Assembly (NCBI GenBank): GCA_009746045.1
Contig: RPFO01001492.1
Coordinates: 1 to 50,417, forward strand
DNA: 50,417 nt
Origin: Mesostigma viride
Taxonomy: Eukaryota > Streptophyta > Mesostigmatophyceae > Mesostigmatales > Mesostigmataceae
Reading direction: 5' to 3'
Positions 35,595 to 45,019 of the stretch are shown here, in pieces. A program made the translations under genes and the position numbers. Positions within the stretch are counted from its first letter, which is position 1. Each line of letters begins with the position of its first letter. Below the pieces are notes generated by a model, which made no database searches, was not told where the DNA came from, and was given only the letters and a program-made list of their open reading frames with translations.

Positions 35595-35608
35595 ATAGCC
35601 ACTATAAT

Positions 35609-35991
35609 TAATTAATTAATTAATTAATTAATTAAACTCGTGCTCCCGTTGGGGAGTCACGGAGCACCGAAGTGCTTTTAATCCCTGTGTGTGCACTGCA
35701 GGAGAAAGGGCAGAGACCCCCAGTCTCCTTCATGCCAAAGGCATGCCACAGCTGCAATCGGGCGCGCTAGCTAAACGGACACGCTAACGATCCGGCAAAC
35801 TGCGGGTGCAATAAGACCCATGTAAGCGTAGCATAACAAGTATAGCGTGGGCAAGTAATCTGAACATAGCCAGGACGTAGCATGGCTGTATGCCACAGCT
35901 GCAATCGGGCGCGCTAGCTAAACGGACACGCTAACTATCCGGCAAACTGCGGGTGCAATAAGACCCATGTAAGCCGCGTAGCATAACAAGT
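35609..35991 (-). mobile_element. ORF1-family retrotransposon, copy C (3' UTR only)
   Basis: Flanked by the 14-bp direct repeat ATAGCCACTATAAT (35595-35608 and 35992-36005). It has a (TTAA)n tail and about 250 bases of the same 3' UTR as copies A and B. About 101 bases starting TGCCACAGCTGCAATCGGGC (35744 and again 35891) are duplicated at its 5' end. It contains no coding sequence. It is a severely truncated but retrotransposed copy. Confidence 0.9.
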
Positions 35992-36095
35992 ATAGCCACT
36001 ATAATGGGACTCCCCATGGATGATGCATTAAGAATTTAGCCAAGCTCGGCCAATGCAGAGAGCTACTCTCTGCTGAGAAGCCATGCCCTAGCTTG

Positions 36096-36651
36096 CAGAC
36101 CGCGGCGCAGGCCTCTGATGCGCATGCCGCCCTCCTCTCCCGCCTCAACCAGGTGGAGGCCAAGTGCGGTGTGCTCATGACTTCAGAAGCTTGAAGCCAT
36201 CACCACCCACACCGAGGCCCTGGCCACACAGGTCCCGGCGATTGCAGCGCAGACGGCCACCATCGCATCCCAGCCTACCCGGCAGGATGCTGGCGACCTC
36301 CCGCCGCTCTCCTATGCGGACCTGCTGCGCGGTCAGCCACCGCCTCAACCACTGACGCCATCGCCACGGAACTCCAGGAGCTGGAGGACCACCGCCAGGC
36401 CGAACAACGGGAGGCCACCGACCGCGCTCGCCGCGAGTGCCGAGTGGTGCTGCGTCGTTTCCCCCAGAAGCCAGGTGAGACATCAACCACCCTTGCTGAC
36501 GAGCTCAAGGACCAGCTTCTTACCCTCATGGGCCTGATAGGTGAGGGAGAACTGCGCGGGTGCCAGGTGCCGCCTTCCCCACTCACGGGACAAGGCGGCT
36601 ACCCCACCAGTCCTGAGCACTCACCTTCCCCTCCCCTGAGGACAAGCGGCG
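36096..36651 (+). pseudogene. ORF1 retrotransposon copy D, left part (host of the Ty3 element)
   Basis: Plus-strand decayed ORF1: AAQASDAHAALLSRLNQVEA at about 36104, EAITTHTEALATQVPAIAAQ at about 36195, DAGDLPPLSYADLLR, and RVVLRRFPQKPGETS at about 36440. Several small frame changes occur. It ends at GAGGACAAGCGGCG, where the LTR element is inserted. The continuation lies inverted at 49975-50166. Confidence 0.87.
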
Positions 36652-37235
36652 TGTTACGTCCCTGCCCTTTTGACCGGACGTAACAATGGAATAAATTACT
36701 AAGGCCGTTTAGTCTATTGGACTTGGGTTTTACGGACCTTGGCTATTGTGTGAATTGGACTAGTTATTTTGGTCCTAGGTTGTTCTTCTAGGGGCCGGTG
36801 CTGTGGCGCCGCGCCGGTTCTGAGTCTGTCAGTTGTTCTAGGCGTGGATCCTATAGTTGAGGGTCGATGTCGGCCCGGATCCTACGTGGAATGAGTGACT
36901 CGGATTGTTCTAGGGAAATTGGTGTGTATCTGCGCCGCAACCAACCTAGGTTAAATTGGTCCGAGGACGAGAGTCTCGTCCTCTTGGTTTAATGAATGAT
37001 AAGTGCGAATACGCCTACACATTGAGCCCGGGGCATTATCCATTTGTAATTGGTATTGCTAGCCAATATAAGTGTGAACTAATTAGCTTGGCATTAAGCC
37101 GTGATGCCAGATATCTCACGACTCACGTCGTGAAGCGCAACCTACTTTAGGCTATCTTGAATTATTCCTAATTCCGGCAAGGAGGGTCTTTCGCTACGTA
37201 GCTCAGGCTAGGTGTGTCTGGGCAGGGACGTAACA
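36652..37235 (+). repeat. 5' long terminal repeat
   Basis: 584 bp beginning TGTTACGTCCCTGCCC and ending with its exact reverse complement GGGCAGGGACGTAACA. It contains a 21-base odd palindrome at 36963-36983 (GAGGACGAGA / TCTCGTCCTC around one G). That is exactly where the 3' LTR copy is interrupted. Confidence 0.95.
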
Positions 37236-37249
37236 CTGGTTATCGGAGG
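37236..37249 (+). promoter_or_regulatory. Probable primer-binding site
   Basis: CTGGTTATCGGAGG begins directly after the LTR. It resembles the TGGTATCAGAGC complement of initiator methionine tRNA with an extra base and mismatches. The tRNA assignment is tentative. Confidence 0.6.
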
Positions 37250-37981
37250 AAATGTGCTGGAAAGGTTAGCTAACTCTCGCGGAGAGGGTTAGTGAGCCAA
37301 TTAGGATACCAAGACGAAGCTTGGCGTAGGTAGAGGTTCCGGAATTCAACGATTGCTGTCAGGCCGGCGGCCAGCCCGTAAAGGGATTCAACGACGACCT
37401 AGCAGCAAGCGGCCAGTCTGGGATACTCGGCGGGGCTAGCAATAGTCCTGTGGTGAGGTGCTGTCAACGATAGCGTTCAGCTCTCCTGTTTTCAACGACA
37501 CCTAGTGGCGGCCAGGGCTTGCCTTCAACGACACCGGGTGGCGGCCAGTTCAGGAGGGATTAACGTCATTGAAGATGGTACGTCCCCTAGTTAGAATTCT
37601 TTCTTTACAAAGCTATGCCTGCTGAAGGCTAGCTGGCGAGCTTGCTCTCTATCCGGGAACGCGCGCGCAGGGGGTTTATGTTATATGTTGTGTCTCTATA
37701 GGTTGTAAATGTTGTTGGTGCCCATGGACGTCGCGGAGACGGACATTCGTTGTTGACCTGCAAGGGGTCGTGGGGGGTGGATACCGTCTGGCTGTTGCCG
37801 ACTGTGTTGACGGTGTTTACCTCCGTGTGTGCGTATAGCCCGTTCCTGCGGAAGGCTCGGGCGTGTGCTGTGTTATACTCCGTGCTCTCTCTCCTCGTTT
37901 GTTTAAGGTCACTGCATTAGAGGTAGCCTGGGTTTCCCCTTTCTCTCTTGCTTGCAAGCCGCTGCCAGACTATGATGTAAC
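37250..37981 (+). other. Leader with TTCAACGA repeats
   Basis: Non-coding. Four copies of TTCAACGA and one TCAACGA occur in 37344-37548. Four of these five are followed within about 25 bases by GCGGCCAG or AGCGGCCAG. This is a possible packaging or dimerisation signal by position only. Confidence 0.6.
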
Positions 37982-38320
37982 ATGCCACGACGTAAAATAA
38001 ACAAGGGTGGACAGTCTGGATTTCCTTACTACGCAGTAGCTCACGACGGGGATAAGGGTAGGCCTGCTATATTCTACAGCTGGAAGACTTGTGAGGAGCA
38101 TATTAAAGATAAGATATTGTCCCAAGGCTCTAGTGCTAAGTGGAAAGGGTTTGATAACATTACAGAGGCAGATAGGTTTGTTAGGGAACACATGCCATTG
38201 CCTGAGGGGATGCACACCACACGTGAATGCTCCAAGCCACCCACACTCAGCAGTCAGGGGGAGGGGACAGCAGTTACAGTGACTTTCTCTCAGCTGACCA
38301 TTGGCCCTAGCAAGCAGTAG
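37982..38320 (+). CDS. Small ORF with RNase H1-type hybrid-binding domain (112 aa)
   Basis: Intact 112-codon ORF between leader and gag, starting MPRRKINKGG. Residues about 15-71 fit the RNase H1 N-terminal hybrid-binding domain (Pfam Cauli_VI/viroplasmin family). They have YYAVAHDGDKGRPAIFYSW, the C-x2-H-like turn CEEHIKD, and KWKGFDNITEADRFVREH. The family pattern is YYAVxxGxxxGIYxSWxxCxxxVxGxxxAxxKxFxxxxEAxxFL. Such domains bind RNA/DNA hybrids or dsRNA. Here it stands alone, unfused to an RNase H, ahead of gag. The C-terminal 35 residues are low in domain character. A role in protecting or handling the reverse-transcription intermediate is inference. It is one of the few unbroken frames in the element. 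Confidence 0.8.
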   Translation: MPRRKINKGGQSGFPYYAVAHDGDKGRPAIFYSWKTCEEHIKDKILSQGSSAKWKGFDNITEADRFVREHMPLPEGMHTTRECSKPPTLSSQGEGTAVTVTFSQLTIGPSKQ

Positions 38321-38452
38321 AGGAGACCAGTACTAGGGAGTAGTATTAGGTTCCACAGTTATAGCTCTATAGCACGTGGTTGCTCTCTCTCTTTCTCTCT
38401 CTTCCTTCCTGGGGAGGTGTTGCCTGCAGTGTAAGGTACCGGTACGAGCACC

Positions 38453-38776
38453 ATGCCCACACGGTCCCAAACAAGGAACGCCAGAGATACAGAGGAAGAG
38501 GCTAGAGAACGAGATCTAGAGAATACAGAGATAGAACCGGTAGACAACCACGAGCACGGTACAGAGGGTATAGAGGTACCACTGCACGTCCAAGCAGGGA
38601 CAGATACAGGTGAGGTCATGGAGAGACCTGCGGAAGGCTCCCCACGATCCAGAGATCAGAACCCTAGGTTCCCAGCGGATGGGGACATTATAGACGCCTT
38701 ACCCAGGCAGAGAGATGACAGAAACGACCGAGAGAGGCTCCAGCAGCAACGGCAGCAGCAGCCCCAGCAGCAGCCC

Positions 38777-38832
<56 letters not shown>

Positions 38833-40860
38833 ACAGCAGCAGCAGCAACAGCAGCAGCAGCAACAGCAGCAGCAGCAACAGCAGCGCAGCAGCAGCAGCA
38901 ACCGCAGCAGCAGCAACAGCAGCAGCAGCATCAGCAGCAGCAACGGTCACCACAGCAGCAATGGCAACAGCAGCAACCCCAGACGCAGCAGCAACAACCC
39001 CAGACGAGACCACAATGGCTACCACCTGATCCAGAGCAGCAGAGAGACGAGAATGAAGATACCCTGCACTACCGCCGTCAGCTACCAGTCACCGGGCGGC
39101 CCACGCATCCTTGGGCAGGTCGGGGGCGGCCCCAAGGACCTCCACCGGGCCCCCACACCGGGGCAGACGCAGAGTTTCCTTCGGCAGCACGTCCCTGTTA
39201 CCCACGGCGTTATGGTATTCGGACGAGGAAGGGGAAGTCCCAGGGGCAGACGGCGAGTTCGATGACCTGGAAGGGACTAACGAGGCGGACGAGGGATCTG
39301 TCACGCAGGGCCCGCCCGTTGGTACTCATAGACCACGGACCAGCCCAGAGGAGACCCGGAGCAGTGTCACCACCCGCGACGAGGAGACTCACACGCCAGC
39401 CCAGCGCCTGGCACCTCAACCGCAGCGTCCGCGGGTGCTTGACCGAAGCGCGGTCCCCTCGCCTGCGCCTGCTGGCAACCTCAGTTTCAGCAGGGTGGCA
39501 CTGGATGACCCGGGTACGAACACCCCTCGTCGGTACAGGTGCGCCGGACACACGGCACACCGGACAGATCCGGATCTCTCCCGCGGTCGCAGCCTCCAGC
39601 ATTCGGCTCCATCTCCTACAGGGAGGTCGGTGGGCCTAAGCTTAACACGGTAAAGGCCCCACCGATGCCTACCTTCAAGAATGTACCCAAGCTGCACGCG
39701 GATATGAAACCGCGAGAGGTCGACGAATGGGGACGCATGTGGCAACAGCAGTATACCGTTTGGTGCAATCACAACAGCTGGGAACTGGCCACCTGTGATT
39801 TGATCCCGCATGTGGTTAACACCTGCATGGACCCCTCGGTGGTGAGCATCCTGAACTGTGAGAGCATCGCATCCCAGTCATACCCACAGACCGTGGAGGA
39901 GCTGATGGACCGGGTGCGCCGCAAGCTGATACCCCCAGACGCGGAGCTCCACGAGCGGATCGCTTTCGGCAAGCTACGCCAGGGGACCACCCCATATCGC
40001 GAGTTTCTGTCCAAGTTTGAGTCCAGCGCCGCTTATCTAACCGACATGACCTGGTACGAGTACAAGATCAGATTCATCGAGGCGCTCAGCCCCGAGCTGC
40101 AGGATGAGGTATTCAAACACTACGCTGAGGTCCCCTGGAAGGAGTGGGACATCCTGAATATCCAGAGATACCTTCTGCAGGTGGCCGACGTGGTGGCTCG
40201 CGGGCGCGCACCCTCGGTGCGCCGTTTCTTCAGGTCAGCCACTGCAGGTCCGCGACGGGTGAACCAGATGTACTCTACGGAGCTCATCGGCGAGGAGGAG
40301 GAGGAGTACCCGACGACCCTGATGATGGCTACACTGACCTTGGCGTCAACGCGATCGATGCTAGCAAGGCGCGCTGCTTCATGTGCAGTGAGGTGGGGCA
40401 CCTCAAGCGCGACTGCCCCAAGCTCCGGGGCAAGAACGCCGGTCGCGGGGCTGGAGAAGGGACACCCAGCGTTCGTTTCTCCGGCCCGGCCTTCGGCAGC
40501 CGCCCCGACCCTCCGGCCCTCGGGACCGACCCCGCAACGCGGGTGAGCGTGCGGCTCGCCTGCAGCACGCCAGACAGGTCCCGACGCAGTACCAGCAGCC
40601 GCGACCACCCGCGACCAACTCTACCAAGGGTGTGTTGCGCGCGGTCAACGAGATTGAGGCGCGGCGACAGTCCTCCTCTTCCGGCCAAACGCAGGCAGTG
40701 GCTGGCTACGAGTATGACGATGAGGAGGGGGCTGACGAAGAGGAGGAGGGGGGGAAGAGGGCGGGTGGTCGGGCGAGGCGGCCTCCCGTCCCACCGCTCC
40801 TCGGGAGTAGTAGCCCTGCCCATGGGCTTGGGTCCCGGGGTAGGGGATAGGATAGAAAAA
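38453..40860 (+). pseudogene. gag: gag (polyQ, capsid, CCHC knuckle), frame-broken
   Basis: Starts MPTRSQTRNARDTEEEARER at 38453. An acidic/basic N-terminus leads into about 45 glutamines (CAG/CAA). After the repeat the coding register changes (PQWLPPDPEQQRDENEDTLH at about 39010), then again to YSDEEGEVPGADGEFDDL at about 39215. It returns at about 39540 for the capsid region (PTFKNVPKLHADMKPREVDE through DILNIQRYLLQVADVVARG, 39667-40200). One base near the GAGGAGGAG run at about 40300 shifts to the frame with the zinc knuckle CFMCSEVGHLKRDC (40375-40416). A further shift at about 40520 leads to GVLRAVNEIEARRQSS and an acidic end. The domain content is clear; at least five frame breaks mean no intact Gag is encoded as read. 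Confidence 0.82.
38743..38940 (+). repeat. CAG/CAA repeat in gag
   Basis: Nearly pure CAG with CAA interruptions encoding polyglutamine. Unit slippage here, or polishing error, is the likely cause of the first gag frame break. Confidence 0.95.
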
Positions 40861-40903
40861 TCAGATGGTAGCCCCGACGCGGAGTCAACTAGAGTAGAGG
40901 TAG

Positions 40904-41650
40904 ATGTTAACAACGTGGCCGCAGACGCGCCCTCCCAACCGGCGGCGCGTACATCTCAGGAGATTCGCGGCATCTGTTTCTTTTCAGTGGGGGTTGTTGG
41001 TCCCTCCCACCGTCCTTGATCCGTATTTGAAGGAGAAAACGATCATGGACGTGAAGTTCCTGGTGGACACCGGCGCCTCCACGTCCTTCATCAACGAGGC
41101 CCTGGTGCGTCGGCTGGGCCTGGTACCCCGGCCTCACACCACGGCAGTCTATGTCACCTACTCAGACGGTCGGCGACACCAATCGCCGGGCCTAGCAGAC
41201 ATCAAGGGTGTGCTGCAGGGCACGCCGGTCGACCTGGTGGCGACTATTGCGCCGCTGGGCGCTGCCGACATCATCATTGGCGTGGACTGGCTGGACAAGC
41301 AGGATGTGGACATCAGTGTGCGCCGGCGGGTAGTTTGGTTTCCGGATGGTTCATTCTGGTGCCCTGACAGCGAGTATAGGGCACAGGCCGCGGAGGTCCA
41401 TAACATTACACACGAGCGCTCGGCGGACGGGCCTCGACCAGCATCCCAGATCCTGATGAGCAGCAAGACGCTGGCGCGCCAGCTTCGGAAGGGCAAGGAG
41501 TACGCGATGTATCGCATAGACCTGGATAGCACTCAGGCTCTGCTTAACGAGATCGGTGCCGGATTCACACCGGATGAGCTGGCGCGGTTCAATGCCGTCC
41601 TGGAGAAGCGCACTACCCTTTTTGCGGATCGTACCCCCAGTTCCCTCCCA
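40904..41650 (+). CDS. pol: pol: retroviral-type aspartic protease region and linker
   Basis: The frame containing VKFLVDTGASTSFINEALV has the DTGAS catalytic loop at about 41065-41080. It continues with RRLGLVP, ADIIIGVDWL (the second conserved ILG/IIG-type flap motif) and the linker to RT (GFTPDELARFNAVLEKRTTL). The size and order are those of a Ty3 pol protease, which cleaves Gag-Pol. It breaks into the RT frame at about 41655 by a 1-base shift, so the boundary is approximate. Confidence 0.85.
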
Positions 41651-41658
41651 ATCGATCG

Positions 41659-42640
41659 GTGTTGCACCGTGTCCAGCTCCAGGAGGGTTCTGGGCCTACT
41701 GTGTCTCCCATGTATCGCATGGGCCCAGTCGAGCTGGTGGAGCTCAAGAAGATCCTCATTTCACTGCTTGACGCTGGGCTCATTGAACCCAGCAACAGCC
41801 CCTTCTCAGCGGGCGTGCTGCTCGTTCCCAAGCCAGGAGGCAAGTGGCGTCTGGTGACGGATTACCGGAAGCTGAACGCCATCACCGTCAAGTCCCGGTA
41901 TCCTCTACCGCGGATCGACGACATCTTCAACCGTGTCCAGGGGGCCACGTGTTTCACCGTCATTGACTGTGCGGACGGGTTTTGGCAGCTGCGCATCGCG
42001 CCAGAAGACTGCCACAAGACCGCGTTCGCTACGCCCTTCGGGCATTATCAGTTTCGGGTGGCGGCAATGGGGCTGTGCAATTCGCCGGCGTCCTTCCAGA
42101 TGCTGATGAATGATATCCTCCGTCCGGTGATGGGTACAGCCCACTTGCCACAGGTCTCCCAGGACCTGGCGGACCCGCAGAAGGGGGCACGCCCGCCCTG
42201 GACCTACAAGCGCACGTGCGCGCTGGCGTATCTGGACGACATCCTGGTGTACTCCAAGACGTTCGAGGAGCACCTAGAGGATGTGGACGCCGTGCTTCAG
42301 ATCATGGAGGATGAGCACCTTTCGGCGCGGAAAGCCAAGGTGCGCGCCGGCCGCTGCGTGCCGTTTCTGGGCCATACCCTGTCCGCCGACGGCATCGCGA
42401 CCGACCCGGAGAAGATCGAGTCCGTCCAGCAATGGCCTGTCCCTACGGACGTGAAGGGGGTGCGCAGCTTCCTGGGCTTGGCTTCTTACTACCGACGGTT
42501 CATCCCACGGTTTGCCACCATCGCCGCCCCGATCAACGCTCTTCTCAAGAAGGGTACCCCGTTCCTCTGGGCTGAGCAGTGCCAACAGGCGTTTGAGGCG
42601 CTTAAGCGCACCTCACCACAGCACCAGTCCTTATCCTGCC
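41659..42640 (+). CDS. pol: pol: Ty3-type reverse transcriptase
   Basis: Fingers/palm motifs run in order: GLIEPSNSPFSAGVLLVPKP, KWRLVTDYRKLN, YPLPRIDDIF, FTVIDCADGFWQLRIAPED (first catalytic Asp), FATPFGHYQFRVAAMGLCNS, CALAYLDDILVYS (YLDD at 42229-42240, the metal-binding pair) and FLGHTLSADGIATDPEKI. The connection follows with FLGLASYYRRFIP. About 25 residues inserted before YLDD (PQVSQDLADPQKGARPPW) are unusual. The frame ends after FEALKRT at about 42613, where a 1-base shift leads into RNase H. Confidence 0.93.
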
Positions 42641-44108
42641 GGACCCGGCCCTTCCTTTCGTTGTGGCTACGGATGCCAGCAAGGTGGCCATCGGGGGGTC
42701 CTCCTGCAGGACCAAGGCAAGGGTCTTCAGCCCATCGAGTATATCTCACGCACAATGATTCCGGCGGAGCGGAATTACCCAGTGCATCAGCAGGAGCTTC
42801 TGGCAGTAGTCTACAGCTGCCACACGTGGCGTCACCATCTTCTGGGGGCCCAGTTTTCGGTGGCCATTAGTGAGCAGGGGGATCTCGACCCCCACCGCCT
42901 GGTGATCCACACCGACCACCGGCCGCTCACCCACCTTCTGGTGCAGCCCAACCTGACGCCCCGTCAAGCGCGGTGGATGGAGTACTTGTCACAGTTTGCG
43001 CCATTCAAGATCCAATACGTCAAGGGCGCGGACAACGTGGTGCCAGACGCCCTCTCGCGACGGGCGGACTATTGGTTCTACGAGGACATGGATGTGCTTC
43101 ATACCACTTGCGTACCAGTGGCCGCCCCGGGGACCGCCTACGGCGCGGAGCCACGGTCTCCCCGGGCCCGCCACCTGTTTCATCTGGGACACACCACCAG
43201 TGATGACTTGTCACCTCTCTTGGAGGAGACGAGTGCCCACGAGGACGTGGACGCCCCCGGGGAGGGGGAGGGATCGCATATGCGCATGCCCCTTAGCCAT
43301 GTGGTGCCGCCCCAGGGAATTTTTCAGCTTCAGCCGATCGGCCCGCCCACAGTCTTCTCCGAATTCGTCAACCAGGCGAGTGCGGAGACAGACCCGGCCG
43401 CGGACGCGTTCACAGTCACGTCGGAACTGGAGACGATGATCAGTCGTTTCACGGTCACGGAGGAAGCGGCGCTTGAAGCCATCCGGGCGCATCCCCAGCA
43501 GATGGGTGCCTACCCTTGCAAGTTCCAGGAGGGACGCCTGTTCGTGAGTGTCCAGCCGGAGGAATGGCGGCTGTATGTCCCGGAGCTTTGTAGGGCCGCC
43601 TTGCTGCACGAGCTCCACGATTCGTTTCTAGGCGGACATCAAGGAAGCCACCGTCTTTATCCTCGGGCCCGCAAACATTTCTACTGGCCAGGGATGAAGG
43701 AGTATATTGAGACATATGTGCGCCAGTGCCCCTCGTGCCAGATCATGAAGTCCAGGAACACGGGCTCGCAAGCCGTCCCCAAGACGTTACCTGATCCGAT
43801 GGGTCCTTGGGACTCTATCATGATGGACTTCATCGGCCCGTTCAAGAAGACGAAGAGCGGCAACAGCATGGTCCTGGTGTTCGTGGACCGCCTGACGCGC
43901 ATGTGTCACTTGGCCCCGTGTCCGGCCGACCTCACTGCGGAGGAGTGCGCCAAGATATACCTGACGCACGTGTTCCGATTCCATGGGCTCAGCCGACAGT
44001 TCATCTCTGATCGCGACAAGCTCTTCACGGCCAAATTCTGGCAGGAGTTCTTCGAGCGGTTGGGCACCAAGGTGTCGCTGGGTACGGCCTACCACAGTTC
44101 GTCGTCCA
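42640..44108 (+). CDS. pol: pol: RNase H and N-terminal/core integrase
   Basis: The frame open from about 42512 becomes meaningful at about 42660. It has GVLLQDQGKGLQPIEYISRT, RNYPVHQQELLAVVYSCHTW, LVIHTDHRPLTHLL (RNase H catalytic region) and ADNVVPDALSR. A 120-residue variable spacer precedes the integrase zinc domain (LHDSFLGGHQGS, FYWPGM, CPSC) and the core with MMDFIGPF (Asp 1, about 43826) and FISDRDKLF (Asp 2, about 44009). At about 44100 one base is out of register, and the third catalytic residue (ERLNR) continues in the next frame. Confidence 0.9.
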
Positions 44109-44938
44109 TCTGGTGGAGCGGCTGAACCGTACAGTGCAAGAGACCATGCGACACTACACCGACGCGGTGGGCAGCAATTGGGAGGAACTTCTGGGCTTGG
44201 TGGAGTTCTCCCTGAACAATGCTCCCCAGGCCGCCCACGGATTTACCCCCTTTTTCCTCAACTCTGGCAGGCACCCTCTCACGCCTCCCGACCTGCTTAT
44301 GAGCCCTGAACGGGGAGAGGGTCAGGTCAAGCTGGACACACGCCAGGGGGTTGATCGCTTGCTGCAGCGGATGCACCAGGCTCATAACAGTGCCGTCCAG
44401 GGTTACCGCGCCGCGACCGAACGGTATCTGGAGAGGACAGCCGGCAAGCGGGATAACCGGGCGCCGTCCATTGAGGTGGGCGATTGGGTCCTGGTGGAGG
44501 GCCCACAGATCGGACGATTCTCACACAAGGTGGAGAAGGAGCTGAAGACTAAGCTTCGTCCCATGTTCCTGGGCCCCTACAAGGTGCTCTCCAAGTTTGA
44601 CGACGTCATGTTCCAGGTGGACGTCCCGGTGTCATGGAACCTCACATCCAACCGTTTCCATCGTGACCAGCTCAAGTTGTACCACCAGAACACCATTCAG
44701 GGTAGGGTCAATCCCCCGGCCCCGTTGGAGTTCAATCCAGACACAGGGGAACAGGAGGATGAGGTGGCTGCGATCGTGGGACACCGAGATGTCAAGCGAG
44801 GGCGGGGGACCCAGCGACAGTACCGTGCGATGGCGATTCGCGCAGCATGAGTCGGAGGACTCCTGGCGCACCCCTACTGAGTTAGCGGGTTGCGCCCGCT
44901 TATTGGAAGCATACAAGAAGACACACCAGTTGCATTAA
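44109..44938 (+). CDS. pol: pol: integrase C-terminus and chromodomain
   Basis: Continues with VERLNRTVQETMRHY (third catalytic residue, Glu), then NWEELLGLVEFSLNNAPQAA, the GPY/F-type module (KLRPMFLGPYKVLSK) and FHRDQLKLYH. The end is a chromodomain. EVAAIVGHRDVKRGRGTQRQ lies in one frame and VRWRFAQHESEDSWRTPTEL plus CARLLEAYKK lies in the next, joined by a 1-base shift at about 44825. Chromodomains target integration to particular chromatin. Confidence 0.85.
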
Positions 44939-45019
44939 TAGGCGGTATAACGGTGTACGGTGTAGGGTGAGAGTGAGGTGTGCGCCGGGTACTAGGTACA
45001 CGCCAACTAACGCCTTGGC

